Assembly: GCA_018466975.1 (NCBI GenBank)
Contig: CM031563.1
Coordinates: 2,046,001 to 2,110,000, forward strand
Direction: 5' to 3'
Origin: Sparassis latifolia
Taxonomy: Eukaryota; Basidiomycota; Agaricomycetes; Polyporales; Sparassidaceae
Length of the DNA: 64,000 nt
Every line of letters starts with the position of its first letter. Position 1 is the first letter of the stretch. Positions 11,946-23,716 of this stretch are shown here, in pieces. Under the pieces are notes generated by a model. The model was given only the letters and a program-made list of their open reading frames with translations, ran no database searches and was not told where the DNA came from. Position numbers and translations under genes: made by a program.

Positions 11946-14900
11946 TCACTCGTCCTCCTCGACGTCGCCAAACTCGAACATCCCGAGCCTGTCCTTCTTC
12001 GCGCCGGCGACCGCCGCCTGCAGGTCCTTCACGAGGCGCGGGTACGCCGAGAGGTACTTGCAGCCCTTGCGGTCGATCGTCGCGAGGCCCTCGCGCAGGA
12101 GGTCCGCGTTGATGCACGCCGACGGCGCCTGCTCCGTCGCGGGGTCCGTCGGGTCCATGAGGCGCAGGTGCAGCAGCGGGCCCTCCCGCTGGTCGATGTT
12201 CGCGACGAGCTTGCGCCCTTCGCACAGCGCGCGGAAGCGCTCCACCGCTTCGGTGTGATAATCGCTCTCGGGGCCCACGAGCTTGACGAAGCTGTTGACC
12301 CCGCCTGTCAGTTTACGCGGTGGCTCGGCACAGGGGAACAACGTACCTGAGACGCGCATCGCGTGCCTGGCCGGGAAGCGAGCTGAACTTGGGGTCGAGC
12401 GGCCTGATGTTCGCGAAACTGACTGTGTCTTGGTTCCCGTAGTCGATGAACGTGACCTCCGCCTCTTTCTTGATGGGCGAGGCGCGGCGCACCTTCGCGC
12501 GATACCACGAGTTGTCGGAGAACTTGGCGGATACGAGGTCTCCGCTCTTCGGGACAAATCCGGGAGGTGTAGCCGCGACCTCGTGGTGCAGGGAGAAGTC
12601 TCGCATGAGCTTCTCCAACGAGGCGATGCCTGGCCCGGACGTCAGTCAGAGGGAATGACGACCTTGAGTTCTCAGCGTACCTTCTGTGTTCAGGATTTGC
12701 ACGGAGAACCCGAAGTCATTTTGTGTGCGGACGTCGCTGATGATCACATCGATGTAATCGGGCTTCAGCGCAGCGTTATCCTCAGGTGAAGCTTCTGGTG
12801 CCTCCTCTGCCTCCTCGTCATAGTCCTTCCAGATCTACAGAAGAAAGTTGAGAATCAACCAGCATGAAAACTGCTTAATACTAACATTGCGCTTGGCACT
12901 CTTCGCTTCTTCCTGGGGCCCGAAGACACTCGTCAATGCACGTCTCGCTGATGACAGGACGGAAATGCTCACCTCAGCCTCGTACAGCTGGCGCGCCCAC
13001 GGAAGACCGTCTGCAGAGTACGAGTGGACCGTCGCAAGGCCCTCCCGGACGAGAGTAACGGCGGCATTTTCTGTCTTATTCAGGTAAAGCGCGCCGATGA
13101 AGCCGCCAGACTTGTCGACGTCGTGAATCTCAATCTCGACGTCTCGCTGCATCAATCTGCGCATCGCGAAGTCGGACGCTTCTGGTCCATACGGCTCGCT
13201 CTTTTCTGAGGGATTGCGTGCGGTGCGGGGTGCTCGGACGCCTGCGTGCACCAGAACGTCAACAATTGGGGTCGGTCACGTTCATGAAACTCACCGCTGA
13301 GTACCAAGGTCAGCACTTGGGTGTCTTTTGGTAGGTTGATCCTGCAGCAGGAGGTTAGAGCGGGTCAACTCAAGCGGTCATCGGCTCACTTAAAGCGAGA
13401 GCCTGCAGCAACGTAATCAACGACGGCCGGTATCCTACCTAATCGTTTGAAGCTGTTCACAAAGGGAGCAGCCCGGCCGTGAGACTATTGATCACGATCA
13501 GCAGCTGTAATGAAGTAAGTAGAATACTTAGATATCACCTCGGAAATGTTGAGCGGTTGCTTTGGCGGAGGGTGGTCTTTGCCCGAGTGAATACCACGCG
13601 ATTCCGTGACTGCACTATATACTCGTTGCAAAATTCTGCGCCAATGAAGCCATACGAAACCACTTACAGTTGCTCGGCCGCCATCAGCTTGTCGAACTCG
13701 GGAGACCGGTCTTCGTCGTCACGCTTGTGACGCACAACACTGGCCAGACCACGCTCTACGAGCTGTTCAGCGATGTTGCTGCATCGAGCTAAGCCGTGGG
13801 TTAGAGCGTAGTACAGTGACGCACTCACGCATTTTGGCCACCATGGCGGACAGTGACACATTCTCGTTCCTCATATTCACCTTCCCTTGGGCGAACGAAG
13901 TCAACATGAACCTTGACATGCTTGCCGATTAATCGCTTTCGGAGGAATTCACGAGCTTCTTGCGCATAGAAGGCTTGCTTCGGGTCGGCTAGTCTGGACA
14001 GCCGAAGTGGCGCGTCAAATGTCTAAGCGGAAATGCGACGACAACAGAACCTACGCACTTTGGTCCCCTAGTGGAGCTGAATTGCAATCTCCTCTCCTTT
14101 CCAGATTCCTTGTCAGCGACAGAAATCTGGTCTCCGCTCCATATACGGGTGACAGTGCCATCGAATGTCTGCGAGCCGCCGTTCGCCATCGTGCCGTTCG
14201 TCTTCGACGATGGCGCAGCAGCGTTAGCAAAAAGATACATGCGCTTCTCTTTCGCGACTTTCTCTGCCGCGCGCAGGCGCTCCATGCCCCCGCTGCTTGC
14301 AAGCATCCCGCCATGCCAGTCTACTACCCGTGCCAGGCATGAAGCAACGAGGAGCTCTGCGATATTTCCTGCAGGGTGAAGCACTATTTGCGACGTGTGA
14401 GTCGCGCAACATCTCGACCGACCAGACACGGTGACTGACCTGTCCCAATGAAGATGGATGCGGGCGGAGGCGGGGTAGCACTGGCAGCTATCTGGAAGGG
14501 CGTGGCGACCGCATTCGGTAATGATAGTATTTGCACGCGTACTGCTCGCTGAAGGAGACGACATTCTGTGAAGAACTTTGCCTATGGCAGGGCGGAACGT
14601 CAGTCGGAGCCCGCAAACGGGCACAGCTATGACCTACTTCTTCTGCCCATGGCTCAGACTCGCCTGGCTTACTGGAGACGCGCGCACATTTGACTCCAGC
14701 GAGAGCGATGTTCACGAGCTGGTGATCACCTTCAGGCATAAACAATCGGACACGAAGCGTCGAACCGTCCTTGACTTGCTCCACGATCGCTGCATTAACG
14801 ATCAGAGCATGCATGCCGAGAAGAGTGAGAGCGGAGGTTACCATCGAACGAATGACCCTTCCACTCGGAGATGAACTCTTGCGAGTCTGCCGGCATAGCG

Positions 14901-15602
14901 TAGTGGACTGTGCGCGCCTGTCGCTCGCGTTAGGTGTGAACGACGCATAGGGTAAGACAACTCACTTTTGGTCCATGAGGGTTCCACAATCCTTTTCCGG
15001 CTGCCTTCGCCTCGTTCTCCAGGTCCCTCTTCCGCATATCCTCCTCAGTGGGATCGTGCTTCAGCTCCTTCAGTCTCACCCAACCGTTCCTGAGCAGCTC
15101 GGACGCGAGGTCCTGCCCATTGATTTCCGCGCTGCCAAGATCTCGAGGGATGTCGTCGTTGGGAGGCAACGAGTGGACGGTGGTGAAGGTAACAGGCTTT
15201 CCTACAGCGAGAGCGCGCAGGAACTCGCGCGATTCGAACGCCCAGTCCTGCTGTATGCGTGGTCAATCATTATCCCAGCACCGAAGATGAGATATACCTC
15301 GTCTGGCCTAGTAGCCGTGCCTAACCGGGGTGCCGAGATGTCCACGAGATGAAGGACTCTACGAAGGAGTCGGCTCAGTATAACTTACTGAGCGGTTGAG
15401 ATGACACATACCGCTCCTTTCGGGTTGCCCCTGTGCACCTGGGGGACCGCGTAACACAAGGGAATCGCCAGAGATCACAGCTGGATACTCCACAACGTTC
15501 AGGACGGCTTGTACGAAGTAAAATGAATTTCGAATCCATACATTTCACAATCTGGATGTTGCATCGACTTAGCGGTGTCTCCCAAAAACCGAGACAGTAC
15601 AT
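11946..15602 (-). CDS. SND1: Tudor staphylococcal nuclease (SND1/Tudor-SN)
   Basis: An 18-exon minus-strand gene encoding about 912 residues. Exons: 15602-15542, 15480-15412, 15356-15298, 15247-14966, 14917-14842, 14789-14638, 14581-14440, 14383-14059, 13993-13829, 13778-13668, 13614-13539, 13484-13390, 13341-13295, 13241-12973, 12912-12886, 12834-12681, 12629-12347 and 12291-11946. Four staphylococcal nuclease-like domains come first ([36 protein letters not shown] and VPAVVDYV starts). The Tudor domain follows (about 725-795, with [19 protein letters not shown] and TFIDYGNQD), then a partial fifth nuclease domain. Length matches the family. Known members act in RNA decay, splicing and stress granules. 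Two exons are tiny (27 and 47 bp). The first 18 residues are uncertain because another 5' exon could exist. Confidence 0.93.
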
Positions 15603-15782
15603 ACTGCTTTCATGGCCATCTTTCGAGTTATTTAAGCGAATTGAGACAAGAGGATGATGGAGGTAATTGCGGTCGTGTGGTATACTTGCGCCTTCATCGT
15701 TTCGCTGTACACTTTTTTGGTATCACGTGGCTACCTCATAAGCTTCACGACACCGACAGGCTGAGCTTACCTGGAGAGCGTC
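15603..15782. promoter_or_regulatory. shared divergent promoter of SND1 and mitochondrial bS6
   Basis: Only 180 bp separate the two divergent start codons, so both promoters must lie here or overlap the 5' UTRs. No strong TATA box stands out, as is common for housekeeping genes. Confidence 0.6.
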
Positions 15783-16298
15783 ATGCCGTTCTATCAAATG
15801 CTGTGTATTTCTTCGCACTATCCGGAATATGTGAGTGTTGAATTCCCCCGTTTATGTTATGCTGACTTCCCGTTCCCTGTGCAGAAACATATCAAGGACC
15901 TCGTTCACTTCACTGCTATGCATGTCATGAACCAAGGTGGGGTAGTGCGCAGGCTCAACTCGTGGGGAACCCTCTCGCTACCTCAGCGTATGCGGCGGCA
16001 TAAAACGTACAATAGCATTGGAGAGTATGTTCATCGTTTCCCACTAACCCCATACATTCTAACCATGCGTTCAGTTATTGGACAATGCACTTTGACGCGT
16101 CGCCACGGATACTGAAGAGCCTCAATGCGCAGATGCGGCGTGACCCACGCGTGATTCGGTGTACAATGATCAAGCTGGGGCAGAAGGTGGAGGATGTTGT
16201 TCATGAAAAGGAGAAAACCATCCAGCGGAGGTGGGCACCGGGATTGCGGGATTCTTCATATTGATCTAATGTTACACAACAGAGGAAGTGCCTTCTAG
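15783..16298 (+). CDS. MRP17: mitochondrial small-subunit ribosomal protein bS6m
   Basis: Four exons (15783-15830, 15885-16024, 16075-16230, 16283-16298) encode 119 residues. The N-terminus MPFYQMLCISSHYP with KHIKDLVHFTAMHVMNQGG and GVVRRLNSWGTLSLP is characteristic of fungal mitochondrial S6, followed by YWTMHFDASPRILKSLN, the S6 core motif. It would bind 15S-type rRNA in the mitochondrial small subunit. The final exon adds only RGSAF and a stop. The gene is divergent from SND1 and converges on the HAD hydrolase with 17 bp between the coding ends. Confidence 0.9.
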
Positions 16299-16315
16299 AG
16301 GCGGGCATATTATGT

Positions 16316-17321
16316 CTAAGAGCCATTCCGTTGCTTCACCCATTCTACAACGTCGAGCAGACTTGGAACTACGTCGACGCCTGCCAGGTTTTCACCGTCC
16401 TCTTTGGACTCCCACTCTCCCTCTGGGCCAGGACGTCTAAGCAGAAGGGCAGACATTCCACTGTCTTTGGCACCGCGATAGTCGCTTTTGAACATATTTC
16501 AGTATATCTAATTTTCCAGGCAGAAATATTTCGGGCGTACCCTCTCAATTCGTCGCCGACATGCACGGCCTCTTGAGGTTTGACACCGACTCTGGAGCAT
16601 GCCCGAAGGAAAATTTCGCATGAAGGCTTCTCAACGCCCTCTTCTTCACTAAGCAGAGTGACATCAAGGTACTGTTGTACGCCCAAATCCGCTAATACTC
16701 GGTCTACGTAAACGATATCAGCACCGACACTGCGTGAAGTGCGGCCGCAACTCACGCATGCGCACATCAGTATTACTGATCAGTCCAGTGTGGACGTTGA
16801 CTTCTTTGAGGCGCTTTACTGTGCAAAATTGTGTCAGCTCTAGAGAGAAGGTCGAAGCTACGACCCACAGGCAAGCATAGAGTCATCAAACAACTTATAG
16901 CCTTCGCGTGAACTGAAGCAGTGCAACAATCTCGGAACGATCTCTGCAAGTGAACGATCTACAACTGGAGATGCCATCAGGGGACGCAGCGACGAACTTC
17001 GGTGAAATGTAACGTACCTTGGGGATCTGCGCCGGCACCCACAGCAGTCCGTCGGATGACCTCTCCCCACCAGCCTGTCGCACCACTTTGATACACAGGC
17101 TTCTCTTTCTGGAGCTGCTTCAGTGCTGCATTTTGCTTCAGTATTTGCGAACACGAGTCGGCAAGGAGTCCAAACGTACCTGTCTTGAACGACTTCTTGA
17201 GCGCGCCTGGTTCGAGAATGCCCAGATAGGGCTCAAACGTCCGGGAATATTGCACGTAGACAGGAAGCCGCGCGACGAGCAGCGTATGCATCGCATCGAA
17301 GGTGACAAGGCGGATAGCCAT
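16316..17321 (-). CDS. HAD-superfamily hydrolase, HDHD3-like
   Basis: Six exons (17321-17180, 17125-17018, 16958-16869, 16818-16756, 16703-16541, 16484-16316) give 244 residues. Motif I is VTFDAMHTLL (Asp9), motif II is TGLISNTD, the motif III lysine lies in EEEGVEKPS, and motif IV is VHVGDELRGDYRGA, with LLLRRPGPEGE near the C-terminus. This is the HDHD3-type HAD fold with a cap between motifs I and II. The usual second Asp of DxD in motif I is Met11 here, so phosphatase activity by the standard mechanism is doubtful. Substrate unknown. Confidence 0.88.
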
Positions 17322-18027
17322 CGCACACTGCAGGATTTTCAGCGACGAGCAAGACAGAAGCTCAAGCTCAAGCTCACGATTCTCTCACCCTGTAACTTCA
17401 ATTGAATCAACACGTTCAGCTCCTGTTTGCCTTGTCCTTGCAGGACCCAGTGGCACTGGGTCTTTCTGGAGCCTTCACGTCAACATAACACACAGCCAAC
17501 GTCCAGAACTCCGCGGAATAAAGACATGCCCGAGATGAGGGTCGGTGAAAGTGCTGATAAGATTAGATCGTGCTGACATAATCCGTGTCGGCGCTTGCCA
17601 ACATTTTGAAGAGCCTGAGTGTGCGACATCCCTCCTTTCTTTCGTCTTCTGCTACACTTGCAAGGGCGACCACCTGTCGCTCACATTTACCGGGAACTGT
17701 TCAGCTATCTATACCCGAAGTATATTTGTTTCAAACAAGGATTATTTTACTGGTGCTTATATGCTCAAGTTGGCGATGGGCAAGGTTGGTCCATGCAGCT
17801 CCTGCGTCCACCCGCCTCGAACGAACCTGCTGAGAACCTGTAAGTGATTCATACCCATTTTACATCGCTCTTGAGTTGTGGCTCATATTTTCCTCCTTTG
17901 ACGCGTGCTGTTGTTGTACGCAATATATATGCCTTCAGTCTTGACAGTCAAACCGCGCTCAAAAATCAGAACATGGCAGTGCTGCTATTCTACCACAGTA
18001 TTGTCAACTTTGCGCGCTAGAGTTCCC
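17322..18027. other. no gene seen; possible 5' debris of the Helitron copy
   Basis: Open frames here do not match the upstream portion expected of a Helitron Rep-helicase protein. The frame of the downstream helicase stays open back to 17905 but has no family motifs before about 18060. Confidence 0.45.
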
Positions 18028-19881
18028 ATGATGTCGCGCACTATTGGCCCGGACCCTTCCAGTAGCCTCGGTCTATCTGCAAACGACCACAAGGCCGAAC
18101 ACGCCATGCGTGAGGCCGTCCAGACTTTGAAGACCCCTCACCAGCTGCGCCTCTTCTTTGTACATCTTCTTGTCAATGACTACGTGTACTCTCCTATCAC
18201 AACTTGGAATTCTTTTCGGGACGCGTTCGCGCAGGACTTCATCCTCGGCAGCGACAACATCAACATTGGCGTAAACCAGGCACTGGAGGAGATTGGTCGC
18301 TCGCTGGAGGAGCATGGGAAGTCACTTGCGGTATATGGGCTGCCCGAACCCTCGTTTCACAGCCGTGAGGTGGATCATGAGCTTTCGCGGTGGAGTTGCG
18401 ACATGGATGTGCTCGCTGCACGTGCGGCTACAGCGGTGTCGAAGCTTAATGCGGAGCAATACTGTGTTTACACGGAGATCCAAGATGCCGTATCGCATGA
18501 TCGGCCCTTGTGCGCGTTTGTGGACGGGAAGGCAGGGCGGGGCAAGACCTTTCTGGTGAATACGATATGTAACAAACTTCGTTCACAAGGACGCATCGTC
18601 TTGCCCACGGCGACGTCTGGTTTTGCAGCTCAGCTATATCCTGGAGGCAGGACCACACATTCTACGTTTAGGGTGAGGAGCTATTGCGAGAGTTTAGAGC
18701 CCTATAATATAGCTTGACATGATCACAAACAGGTACCCGTTGAGGAAGACGAGGACAAAGAGCTAGTCTCTCCTGTTGAAGCCCATGATCCCCGCGGGGA
18801 GCTGATACGTGAAGCGGCGGTTATCATATGGGACGAGGCGCCCATGGCGAACAGTGCCGTGCTGGCGTGTGTTGAGGAGACATGTCGACGAGTTATGCGA
18901 AACGATCTCCCGTTCGGCGGCAAGGTCGTCATTCTCCTGGGTGACTTCCGCCAAACATGTCCCGTAATCAGACACGCTACTCGACGTCAAATCGTAGACG
19001 CATCCATCCGATCTTCGCCTATCTGGCGATCGTTTTCCTTGTATCGACTCACGCAGCCTATAAGGAATGCCGAGGATCTCCCCTTTGCAGATTTCGTTGA
19101 CTCAATTGGCGATGGAGCTGGCCCCAACATCGACCTCAACATGCTTCAGAAGGTCAGAGACCGAAACGAGTTGATAGATTTCGTGTACCCGCAGGCGACT
19201 CTGGACGACCCGGTGATGTGTCTCAAGCGCGCGATCCTCTCTCCGACCAACGACCAAGTGGACAAGTACAATAACGAAATTCTCAGCCGCATCAAAGGTT
19301 ACCAGCGCACTTTTCTCTCTCTTGATTCACTGAAGGACGATTCGCCGATGGAATCTGACTCACTGGATGACATTTCCCCCGAGAGTGTGCTGAAGGACGC
19401 AGCGAGACGCTCTCCACCTGGTATCCCTGCGCACGCCCTCACTTTGAAAGTAAACGGTGTATACCGCCTGATGTGCAATTTTTCGCCGGACCGCGGGCTC
19501 GTCAAGAACACGCGGGTGGTAGTTGTGACCATTCACAAACGCATCGTCATTGTCCGTGTACTGCGAGGTGTAGGCGGCGTAAGCGTGCTCGACGCAGAGG
19601 ACATCATCATTTCACGGATTCCCTTCACTACAACGCTCGAGTCTGGATACATGCTCGTCCGCCGACAGTTCCCTCTCTCTCCCGCGTACGCGACCACGTT
19701 CAATAGCTGCCAGGGCCTCACTCTTGACGTAGTTGGCGTGGATCTCACACGCCCTGTCTTCTCGCACGGGCAATTGTATACAGCACTGTCACGCATCCGG
19801 CATCGCACGCATGCGAAAGTGCGTCTACTACCCGGACGTTCGACCACGAAGAACGTTACCTACCACGAGATTCTGCCCTAG
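18028..19881 (+). CDS. 5'-truncated Helitron-type PIF1-like DNA helicase
   Basis: Two exons (18028-18672, 18733-19881) encode about 597 residues. A block typical of Helitron proteins just upstream of the helicase comes first (AMREAVQTLKTPHQLRL, HLLVNDYVYSPITTW). It is followed by Walker A (VDGKAGRGKTFLVNTI), Walker B (VIIWDEAPM), GGKVVILLGDFRQTCPVI, LTQPIRN, a Ser/Asp-rich insert and the C-terminal FNSCQGLTLDVVGVDL and GQLYTALSRIR motifs. The roughly 1,000-residue Rep nuclease part of a complete Helitron is absent. No inactivating stop or frameshift occurs, so this could be a recently truncated copy or a captured helicase. The start codon is a guess. Confidence 0.75.
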
Positions 19882-20905
19882 TTTCTCATCCATCGACGCT
19901 ATGTTAGATGTGACATCATACCATACTCCTTGTTACTCATACCTTATAGCTTGTGCGTACGCTCTCCCGTTTTTATCATCTGCTTCCATTTGAATAACAC
20001 AGCGTTCCATATTGACAAACAAATGAAAACAGCAGGACCTGTCTACCAAACTCTGATGCTCCCCACAACTGCGAGGACCATCGTCTTGAATCGATACAGG
20101 CAAGGACCGCTTAGGCTAGCTCGGACGGCCCAATTAATGTACCACACGGTACAAAGATACTGGCCCACACACCGACCCCCACGTATCCTAGCGATCATGC
20201 GAAGCGCTCTCGTTTGATCTTTATCACACCCACACAGTCGATAGCCGTGTTTTCCAGCGTAATCCCTACGTACTGTGCAACGAAGAAGGGGAGCGAGATG
20301 CGGAAGTGTTCTCTACCAATTGTCGCATTTCCTTCAGCATGCATGAGGGCTGACACGAAGAGGAACGAGGACAAGCGGAAACAACGGTAAGTCCTAAGCA
20401 ATTTTGCCCTCGTGTTCATCGAGGCGGTCGAGTTGAGCTGGGTGCAAGTCAGCGAGAAGCTGAATCGATGGACGAGGTTCGAGCGGGAAGTGAGCCGAGC
20501 AGATCACCGTGTCGTGAATTGCAAGGACGATGAGGCTCGGTGCTATATCCTATATTTCGTTTTGTACCGGGAGTGTACCCAGCACTTTCTGGACGGGAGG
20601 GATTGTTGTAGAGGTAGATGCAGACCAACTCCAGTTGAGTCCTCGGCACGGCGGTGCGCAGTAGCATTGCAAAATGAAGACTACTTTCTTCGACGCCGGT
20701 GTGTTTGACCATTAGCAATGTCGATGTTGTATACGTGTCAAAGTTGGATAGATTCGCTGACCTATGGATATCCCGGTGAACGTATATGAGGTGTCTGAAC
20801 GCCTTTCACTAGAATCTTGGCCTCGACGAGAACGTCGATGGTTGAGTCGCAGTTTCTGCTTTACACTTCTGACTTTCGTATGCATCCTTTCTTACCTGAT
20901 GGTCA
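19882..20905. other. unassigned region after the helicase
   Basis: A minus-strand frame at 20195-20419 reads ALMHAEGNATIGREHF, SLPFFVAQYVGITLEN and AIDCVGVIKIKRERF. It looks protein-like but I cannot place it; it may be a remnant of a host or Helitron-associated ORF. Nothing else is supported, and no clear Helitron 3' end was identified. Confidence 0.35.
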
Positions 20906-20909
20906 TTGA

Positions 20910-21300
20910 GCAGTGTCAGCGCTTCCTCCCTTCTTAGCTGGCTCTAACGTTGAAAGGCAGCTAGCAACAGGTGACGTCTCCGACTCGCACCTTGTCGCTC
21001 CAGTAATCTTCCTCCAAGCTCAACAGGCAGGTGCACTATTACCCAGAAGTTCAGGAATCTCACAAGTCGCATCCAGTGCTAACCACACTCTGGTTCTCGA
21101 TGAGCGCGAAGAATCTGTGGAGATGGAACTGGGTAGAAGCGGCTGGAATGAGCACGGCACTCTTAGGGTTGGATCCACGGTGCACAAAGTATCGATGAAT
21201 ACAGCGATGGTGATACAGCAGAATGAAGACAGAGTGTTCCGAATATGTTCCCATCCACATCAACCAAATTATAAACTCACTTATTGCACTGGTTGTGTAT
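20910..21300 (+). pseudogene. fragment resembling RCC1-repeat protein (ATS1-like)
   Basis: The frame 20913-21302 contains AGSNVERQLATGDVSDSHLV, then ASSANHTLVLDERE and SGWNEHGTLRVG. The GSN-x-x-x-QLATG, ANHTLVL and GWNEHG-x-L-x-x-G order matches consecutive RCC1-type blades of alpha-tubulin suppressor-like proteins. Only part of a propeller is present, normally conserved Gly/Trp positions are altered (Val-Glu-Met where Trp-Gly is expected), and no splice-compatible continuation is seen. Likely a decayed fragment. Confidence 0.45.
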
Positions 21301-21490
21301 AAATTAGTAACTATTTTATACACAACAAGTGTGAAAGGCCCTGCAAATTTCATATCAGAACTCACTTATTTTACAAAAGAATTGAAATCAGGATGAATCG
21401 ATCTGCGGAATAACCAGCTAAAAATTTTGATAACAGTAGTCAGTGTGAGCAGCAACATCAAATCTATTACAGTGACACACTCACCAGTGC

Positions 21491-22888
21491 TTATGCTTCT
21501 TTCAAAATTGAGATATCCGGAATCATTACCCCGTTGGGTTCGCTATCGTACAAGGTAGTGACCGTGACATGCTTGAACGGCGTGTCCTGAATGATCGTCG
21601 AAGTGTGACGGATGTTCGCACGAACCATGCGAAGCCGACACCGCTCCGTCTGTAGCACCTGCAAGTGCTGCTGGAGTAGATCCGCCATTGCTTGTCTGGC
21701 AGCATCTGCCCGCGAGTGTGCCACATATCTCGGGATAGTGTCCAGATAGAAGGTAACCACCATAGACGACGGGCCCTTGAACGAATGAGCGATGCGACTG
21801 AGTTGTTGGGCGATGGGTGCCCAGTCGATAAGGTTGGTCAAAGATGGTCCCTCACTTCCCATGTCTGTCAGCTGAAGATGAATGGAGATACGCTCGATGT
21901 GACCGCACGTGGGGTCCACGCGAGACAGAAAACCGTGTAACCAGAGAATCAACACCATGTCGACGGGGACATGTACGAGGAGTGAGGTAAGGTGAGTACT
22001 GCAGGAGAGATCCAGCTCTCCCAGGGACAACAAGGAATCGAGGACACCCCAGGTGATCGTCACGATCAAGTGTTGCAACGCTGGCCCGGCTGCTTTGACG
22101 ATAGCTTGAAAATCGGAGAGGTCGGATTGAAGGAACAGCATCTTCAGCCAAGAGACACGTAAGGTGAAAGGGCCCTCAAGAAGACAGGCTGCATTGAGAT
22201 GCGAATTTTCCTCACTACAGGAGTAATTCAGACGTTTGATATGTGCCTTCATCGGAGGGTAAAACTGAGACACATCGACAACGTGATTCACGCCGCCCCG
22301 CATCGCAGTGTTCTCGATAGATATAGTCGACAGCCTCGGGCATCCGCAGATGAAGAAGAAATCCGACGGGTCGAACTTGTACGACTGAAAGAAAATCGAC
22401 TCTGCCACCGAGAACAGTGTATGGATATTATGCCCCATCATGTCCGCAGTACGCCAGTTGTGCAAGAAAAGGTGTCGAACCCTGTTCAGCTTTTGCAGCA
22501 CGAAGAGAAGTTTGGTTGGATCGAAGCTGACGACAAGGCCGCTGTGGCTGGATAATGGAATGGGTTGGACAAGTATGAGATCCTGAACATATTGCGCGAT
22601 ATGAGACAATTCTGTAAAACGCATAATCCAAAGGTCGCATTCATCGGCGCGGAGTGTAATTCTGCGGAAAAGATGGCGCTCAACCCTGGGGAACCATGCA
22701 CGGCATGCATGACTGCAGGCCTCGAGAGCCAAATGATCATCCCACAGGTAATCCATGACATGCTCCCACACCTCTAGAGGCAGTTTTCCCAATGCCGTGG
22801 GGCTCGCAGGTATCGAAGGCCCCTGTGTGAGACGTTCTAGTTCGTCTTCGCACAAATCCAGCGAGGCAGGAAGCGTCATTTCTTGCAT
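21491..22888 (-). CDS. F-box domain protein
   Basis: A single-exon minus-strand frame of 465 residues from the first in-frame ATG (MQEMTLPASLD). The F-box core is LGKLPLEVWEHVMDYLWDD followed by ACRAWFPRVERHLFRRI, which is typical of basidiomycete F-box proteins acting as SCF ubiquitin-ligase receptors. The remainder has leucine-rich, repeat-like segments (LSTISIENTAMRGGV, LTSLLVHVPVDM) without a clear repeat register. The frame stays open 16 codons upstream of the ATG (CLNYPCPGCYHRDQQ), so a 5' exon cannot be excluded. Substrate unknown. Confidence 0.82.
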   Translation of the reverse strand: MQEMTLPASLDLCEDELERLTQGPSIPASPTALGKLPLEVWEHVMDYLWDDHLALEACSHACRAWFPRVERHLFRRITLRADECDLWIMRFTELSHIAQYVQDLILVQPIPLSSHSGLVVSFDPTKLLFVLQKLNRVRHLFLHNWRTADMMGHNIHTLFSVAESIFFQSYKFDPSDFFFICGCPRLSTISIENTAMRGGVNHVVDVSQFYPPMKAHIKRLNYSCSEENSHLNAACLLEGPFTLRVSWLKMLFLQSDLSDFQAIVKAAGPALQHLIVTITWGVLDSLLSLGELDLSCSTHLTSLLVHVPVDMVLILWLHGFLSRVDPTCGHIERISIHLQLTDMGSEGPSLTNLIDWAPIAQQLSRIAHSFKGPSSMVVTFYLDTIPRYVAHSRADAARQAMADLLQQHLQVLQTERCRLRMVRANIRHTSTIIQDTPFKHVTVTTLYDSEPNGVMIPDISILKEA

Positions 22889-23716
22889 CTGCTGGTCGCG
22901 ATGATAACACCCTGGACATGGATAATTGAGACACAATAACGGTACATCGGAGAAGGCTGCGACCTACGAGTGAATCGCAATGAAGTCGGGCGTGTGCGCC
23001 GTGCACGTTTCAGCTACGTGTAAGTGGAGTAATGATATTCGTCACTTCAAATTAATCTTGGACCAAAACATGTGCTGTGTCGCTGGTCGACGATGTCGAT
23101 GATGCGCGAAGATCAGATATGTGTGCTCGACGTGATGTGGGAGCGGGGGAATGCGAGTACGAATCTACGATACTGTAGAGGTAGACATGAATGAGATACG
23201 ATAGTGATCAGCAAAGAGTAGGTCAGAGATGTCTCACAAATAGGGCCGATAATACGAGGAGGGTCGATGCGTCTTGCGAGAGTGAGAGGGTACCTAAATA
23301 CGTACGAGAACAAAAGCAACATGGGACATGTGTTGGACATGTGCATGATAAAGTTCGCTCCACGTGCAGCCCAGCCGAGAACGTTGATCTATTTCCGAAA
23401 GCCTCAGGAAGTAGACCGGCGAGGCTGTGAACACACCGCAAATCGTCACCGGTGGTTTCCCGTGCGCAAGCAAGTTTTTATGTACTCCGTCGCCATGTGA
23501 ACCGCGGTAGCATGAAAAGCAGACACCCAGTCTCATCTCGCAGGGAGACACAGTAGACAAACGTGGGAATTTAGTGCAAAACAATGAGCAGCTAACGTCC
23601 ATGAGAGCTATGATACAAGGCACACACCTGCGGATTGTCAGCAAGGCCTAAGTCACCAAACAGACGAGACACTCACGACTATTCGTCGACCATGCAAAAT
23701 ATTCCATCCGTTCTGC
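22889..23716. other. intergenic
   Basis: No supported gene. It lies between two minus-strand genes and probably contains the F-box promoter and the dipeptidase 3' UTR. Confidence 0.55.

Noticed and set aside
11770..12225. 151-codon Arg/Ala/Gly-rich minus-strand frame
   Set aside because: Alternative frame of the last SND1 exon; composition reflects GC-rich codons.
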